From: Chitinophagaceae bacterium UBA4412
Lineage (GTDB): Bacteria; Bacteroidota; Bacteroidia; Chitinophagales; Chitinophagaceae
NCBI GenBank assembly: GCA_002400445.1
Contig: DGQO01000026.1
Location: forward strand, 7,344-16,422
Reading direction: 5' to 3'
DNA length: 9,079 bases
The notes below the pieces were generated by a model. That model worked only from the letters and a program-made list of their open reading frames with translations. It was not told the DNA's origin and searched no databases. Every line of letters begins with the position of its first letter. The stretch's first letter is position 1. Shown here piece by piece: positions 7,401 to 9,079 of this stretch. The position numbers were made by a program, and so were the translations under genes.

Positions 7401-8161
7401 TGGATACCATCATGAATGCAGATTATAAATGGTATAAAAAAGCAAATGCATCTGCTACAGACAGTGTGCTTGTGAGTACCACGCCGGGTGTGTTCATACC
7501 CAATTTACTGCCTTCAGATACCGGCATCTATGTTTGTTATGTGGATGTGAACCTTGGATGTATTAAACGTGTGTATCAATACCGGATAAGCGGTGCCTGC
7601 TCAATCATATTGCCTGTGCGTATTACAGGTTTCCGTGGCAATGCAAGTGGTACAAAAAATGAATTGTATTGGAGCAGTAGCCAGGAGCAGTATCTCTTGC
7701 AGTACAGTATCGAACGGCAGCGGCGGCCCGGAGTGTTTGAAACGATTGGCAGCCTCCCTTCAAAAGCAATAGCTGCACAAACAGCTTACCATTTTACAGA
7801 TGAGCACCCACTGCCCGGTAAGAATATTTATCGCCTCAGGTTTACAGACGAGTCAGGCGTAAAGAATTATACCAACACTATTCAATTACAGGCTGATCTT
7901 GCCCTACCAGGCATAGAAGTATTTCCAAACCCGGTACCGGAAAAATTCAGTATCCGTTTTTCTAATGCTTTGCCGGCATACTATGAAGTACGCATCGCTA
8001 CGGTAAGTGGCAGCCAGATATATCAGCAAAAATTATTTAGCAGTGCAAGCAGTATTATACAAATCCTAAGGCCATCACACTGGCAGCCCGGCGTGTATAT
8101 CATCAGCCTCACGGACATGGCTACGAAAAAGCAGGTTCATCAGAAACTCATTTTTTTATAA
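4496..8161 (+). CDS. Large secreted multidomain protein with six-cysteine repeats and T9SS sorting domain
   Basis: This 1221-residue protein is predicted to be exported and then placed on the cell surface or released by the type IX secretion system. A signal peptide covers residues 1-24 (KK, a hydrophobic core, then ISA before Gln25); no lipobox precedes Cys27. Three SprB-like or Ig-like beta domains follow (about 26-110, 115-193, 195-285), with phrases such as LSAGTYTVYVNDI and LSAGNYAIQLTDSCG. Residues 288-687 are five tandem six-cysteine repeats, described separately. Further beta domains start near Cys694, Cys781 and Cys875. An Ig-like module has Cys960 and Cys1014 (PSDTGIYVCYV). A fibronectin-III-like module spans 1039-1133 (LPVRITGF, YRLRFTDESG). 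The T9SS type A C-terminal domain runs from about 1140, with VFPNP at 1142-1146 and GVYIISL near the end. No enzyme motif is visible, so an adhesive or structural role is an inference. The protein stops at TAA 8159-8161, before a hairpin. Confidence 0.95.
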   Translation: MKKLYPSFTLVLITLLLSVFKISAQPCSTLVATCTGYESRCAATGSIKILASGGSGSYKYRTVGPVTTNYTSTDSITGLSAGTYTVYVNDIITNCTYSVSNVIVNGVYQDPRFTLNKVDVTCDNGNNGSISLNDQQHGLSPFTYTIVAPSPMGVGTTNNTGNFENLSAGNYAIQLTDSCGGIQTRQITINNYTWQLVAYPFVKTSCYEADGYIKVVDSRGNISTVGGIPGFSYGIVLTAGDTLWSSDPNFHVYLFAISQFQVVARDTCGTVKAGAVAVQLDLSVGANVLITNQTCSTFTASLQDVRNFFNGQFCLYDAMNSLIACNTTGVFDNLPYGDYCINAYDMCVDINIRRCFSAGPPPIVVASEVLVRNKTCIDFTADISRNSGLTNPEFCLYDAANLLLGCNTTGIFNNLAYGNYCITIADRCRDTTISRCFTAIRPTPFIPVLVPSYVNCINFGLDVGGDTLGSPRYCLYDSVGVLITCNNTGIFDSLALGPYCVEVYDSCYDTTITRCITVGMPVITNDLELRSRNKTCTNFTLTASGASLLRPEFCLYNAADSLLACNLTGIFDSLAYGTYCVKAHSACPDTIMVQCITVVQPVPAVNAIVSISNRNCTSFRATITDPENLTNPQYCLYDQADNMILCNQTGVFSNLAYGSYCIKITDGCYDTTIVRCFTADLGPINMNVSASKSCALDYAKFSLNFSNATAPVHVRILRPDGSVFSMASYPSLNFTIDSIPGVPAGQFYKLIAEDFCGRKDSAQTGAEASNFSFRTTVTLKCPGSTWANGSGDVTMTVNTNLGSLTVRLVEKDGVPFVPALVPNTVSGNAFTFSDLGPGVYILRSSESRCNQFVMDTITVNPYQFPNLDRSSAYQCDEGGFSISAIATNGVAPFSYSIIGSVPASPSIIAGPQVSPIFNVNNGTTYSLIRLRALDACGNATLGDASILPLTNNGIFASANCLYYPTTLSVDTIMNADYKWYKKANASATDSVLVSTTPGVFIPNLLPSDTGIYVCYVDVNLGCIKRVYQYRISGACSIILPVRITGFRGNASGTKNELYWSSSQEQYLLQYSIERQRRPGVFETIGSLPSKAIAAQTAYHFTDEHPLPGKNIYRLRFTDESGVKNYTNTIQLQADLALPGIEVFPNPVPEKFSIRFSNALPAYYEVRIATVSGSQIYQQKLFSSASSIIQILRPSHWQPGVYIISLTDMATKKQVHQKLIFL
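5357..6556 (+). repeat. Five tandem 80-residue repeats with six invariant cysteines (coding)
   Basis: Units start at 5357, 5600, 5840, 6080 and 6320 (residues 288, 369, 449, 529, 609) with a period of 80 or 81 residues. First cysteines are residues 295, 376, 456, 536 and 616. Every unit has the spacing C-x17/18-C-x10-C-x14-C-x6-C-x7-C, with no cysteine missing. The core reads roughly [FY]CLY[DN]AxxxLLxCNxTGIF, then xxLAYGxYC, xDxC and DTTIxRC. The phrase F-x-NL-x-x-G-x-Y resembles the end of SprB-type repeats (FxNLPAGTYTVTV), so each unit may be a beta-sandwich stapled by three disulfides; the pairing is not visible from sequence. DNA identity between units is clearly lower than the protein pattern suggests, as with old duplications kept by selection. 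After unit five the pattern stops: Cys694 begins a domain without the CLYD core. Confidence 0.95.
7914..8158 (+). other. T9SS type A C-terminal sorting domain (coding segment)
   Basis: The last 82 or so residues (about 1140-1221) carry the pattern of the Por secretion tail: VFPNPVPEKFSIRF, a middle strand YYEVRIATVSGSQIYQQ, then a QPGVYIISL strand and a basic end KKQVHQKLIFL. In characterised systems this domain directs outer-membrane passage and is removed by the sortase PorU. No T9SS component gene lies in the window. Confidence 0.93.
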
Positions 8162-8181
8162 TGTAGAAAGGGCTTTGAATC

Positions 8182-8205
8182 AGGGGCAGTGATCTCACTG
8201 CCCTT
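8182..8205 (+). terminator. Probable terminator after the secreted-protein gene
   Basis: GGGCAGTG (8184-8191) and CACTGCCC (8196-8203) form a perfect eight-pair stem on a four-base loop ATCT, which can extend by a G-U and an A-U pair to 8182/8205. The following sequence is only moderately T-rich (TTGCTTATGCTCTTTG), so termination may be less efficient than at 2916. Confidence 0.7.
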
Positions 8206-8254
8206 GCTTATGCTCTTTGTTCTTCACAAATGCAAACTGCTGGGTAAAAAGTTT

Positions 8255-8262
8255 TTTCTTTG
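8255..8262 (+). promoter_or_regulatory. Bacteroidota -7-like box for the hydrolase gene
   Basis: TTTCTTTG matches TAnnTTTG with one mismatch and lies only seven bases before the ATG at 8270, so the transcript would be leaderless or nearly so. It shares TCTTTGCAGC with the asnS promoter. No convincing -33 TTG is visible. Confidence 0.4.
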
Positions 8263-8269
8263 CAGCGCA

Positions 8270-9079
8270 ATGGCTTTATATATTTCCTCTCTTAATTCTG
8301 GCAGTAATGGTAATTGCTATTACATTGGCAATGCGGATGAAGCCATCCTGGTAGATACGGGCATCTCCTGCAAGGAAACGGAAAAGCGGCTGCAGCAGCT
8401 AGGGCTGGATATACAAAAGGTAAAAGCCATCTTCATCTCTCACGAACATTCAGATCATATTAAAGGTTTGCCGGTAATTGCCGGCAAATACAAACTGCCC
8501 GTTTTCATCAGTGAAAAAACTTACCAGTACAGCGGCTTGTCGCTCGCAGCAGAATCTTTGCAATGGATAACCGCTGACGCAAAAGTTCAGGTGGGCAGCC
8601 TCTCCATAACTTCGTTTTCTAAATTACATGATGCTTACGATCCCCACAGTTTTATGATTAGTGATAGGGGTATCAATGTGGGTGTTTTTACAGACATTGG
8701 CAAATGCTGTAATAATGTGCGTCGTTATTTTTCACAATGCCATGCAGCTTTTTTAGAAGCGAATTATGATGAAGCCATGCTGGAGAATGGCCGGTATCCT
8801 TACTTTTTAAAGAACAGGATAAGGGGAGGCCGGGGGCATTTATCTAACCAGGAAGCCCTCGAAGTTTTTACCAGCCATCGCTCTGCCGCATTAAGTCATT
8901 TACTGCTATCCCATCTCTCCCGGGATAATAATGATCCGCAATTAGTGGCTGATCTTTTTGCGGCACATGCTGGCGCCACCCATATAGCTGTGGCTTCGAG
9001 GAATGAAGCGTCGGAACTGTTTACCATATCTAATGCCCGGGCTTCGCTTATAGAGCGCAAGCCTGAAAAAAAGATAGTG
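8270..9079 (+). CDS. YycJ/WalJ-like metallo-beta-lactamase-fold hydrolase (3' end outside the window)
   Basis: 270 codons are open to the last base without a stop; the family is usually about 255-270 residues, so little is probably missing. The N-terminus LNSGSNGNCYYIG and VDTGIS (28-33) are typical. Metal ligands are visible as HEHSDH (58-63), His120-Asp121 with Pro125, TD (141-142), EANYDEAML (163-171), GHLSN (189-193) and His215 in SHLSRDNND. This is the pattern of the YycJ branch of the metallo-beta-lactamase superfamily, whose members bind two metal ions; Firmicutes homologues sit in the walK/walR operon and have been linked to nuclease activity and DNA repair. No wal genes are present here, so that context does not transfer and I give no symbol. 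The ATG at 8270 matches the family start. An in-frame ATG at 8210 would add 20 residues with no family counterpart and lies next to the terminator hairpin, so I reject it. Confidence 0.93.
   Translation, partial: MALYISSLNSGSNGNCYYIGNADEAILVDTGISCKETEKRLQQLGLDIQKVKAIFISHEHSDHIKGLPVIAGKYKLPVFISEKTYQYSGLSLAAESLQWITADAKVQVGSLSITSFSKLHDAYDPHSFMISDRGINVGVFTDIGKCCNNVRRYFSQCHAAFLEANYDEAMLENGRYPYFLKNRIRGGRGHLSNQEALEVFTSHRSAALSHLLLSHLSRDNNDPQLVADLFAAHAGATHIAVASRNEASELFTISNARASLIERKPEKKIV

Noticed and set aside
8210..8269. Upstream in-frame ATG extending the hydrolase by 20 residues
   Set aside because: The extension has no counterpart in the family N-terminus, and the promoter-like box lies downstream of that ATG.

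Overview
The window looks like a chromosomal segment of a Bacteroidota bacterium, most likely from the Chitinophagaceae or a close relative. The clues are a very large secreted protein ending in a type IX secretion (T9SS) sorting domain, promoter-like TAnnTTTG boxes, the absence of clear Shine-Dalgarno sequences, and the sequence style of the housekeeping proteins. Every gene is on the + strand, and no RNA gene, insertion sequence, integrase or CRISPR array is visible.

Layout: (1) 1-1188 holds the 3' part of rmuC, cut by the window edge. (2) 1189-1423 is non-coding and ends in the asnS promoter. (3) 1424-2866 is asnS, closed by a strong intrinsic terminator at 2916-2949. (4) 2950-3071 carries an operator-like inverted repeat ahead of corA. 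(5) 3072-4163 is corA, a CorA-type divalent cation channel. (6) 4164-4495 has no intact gene; it contains what may be the broken remains of a small gene, and a promoter-like pair of boxes close to the next start. (7) 4496-8161 encodes a 1221-residue secreted protein with a signal peptide, SprB-like beta domains, five tandem 80-residue repeats with six invariant cysteines each, further Ig-like domains, a fibronectin-III-like module and a T9SS C-terminal domain. (8) A hairpin at 8182-8205 follows it. (9) 8270-9079 is the 5' part of a YycJ/WalJ-like metallo-beta-lactamase-fold hydrolase, still open at the window end.

The genes do not form one pathway. rmuC, asnS, corA and the hydrolase are housekeeping genes, each apparently with its own transcription signals. 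The large secreted protein is the accessory element. Its most striking part is the five-unit cysteine-patterned array (C-x17/18-C-x10-C-x14-C-x6-C-x7-C), which I cannot assign to a named family and is the best candidate for something undescribed. I see no defence, mobile or biosynthetic system.
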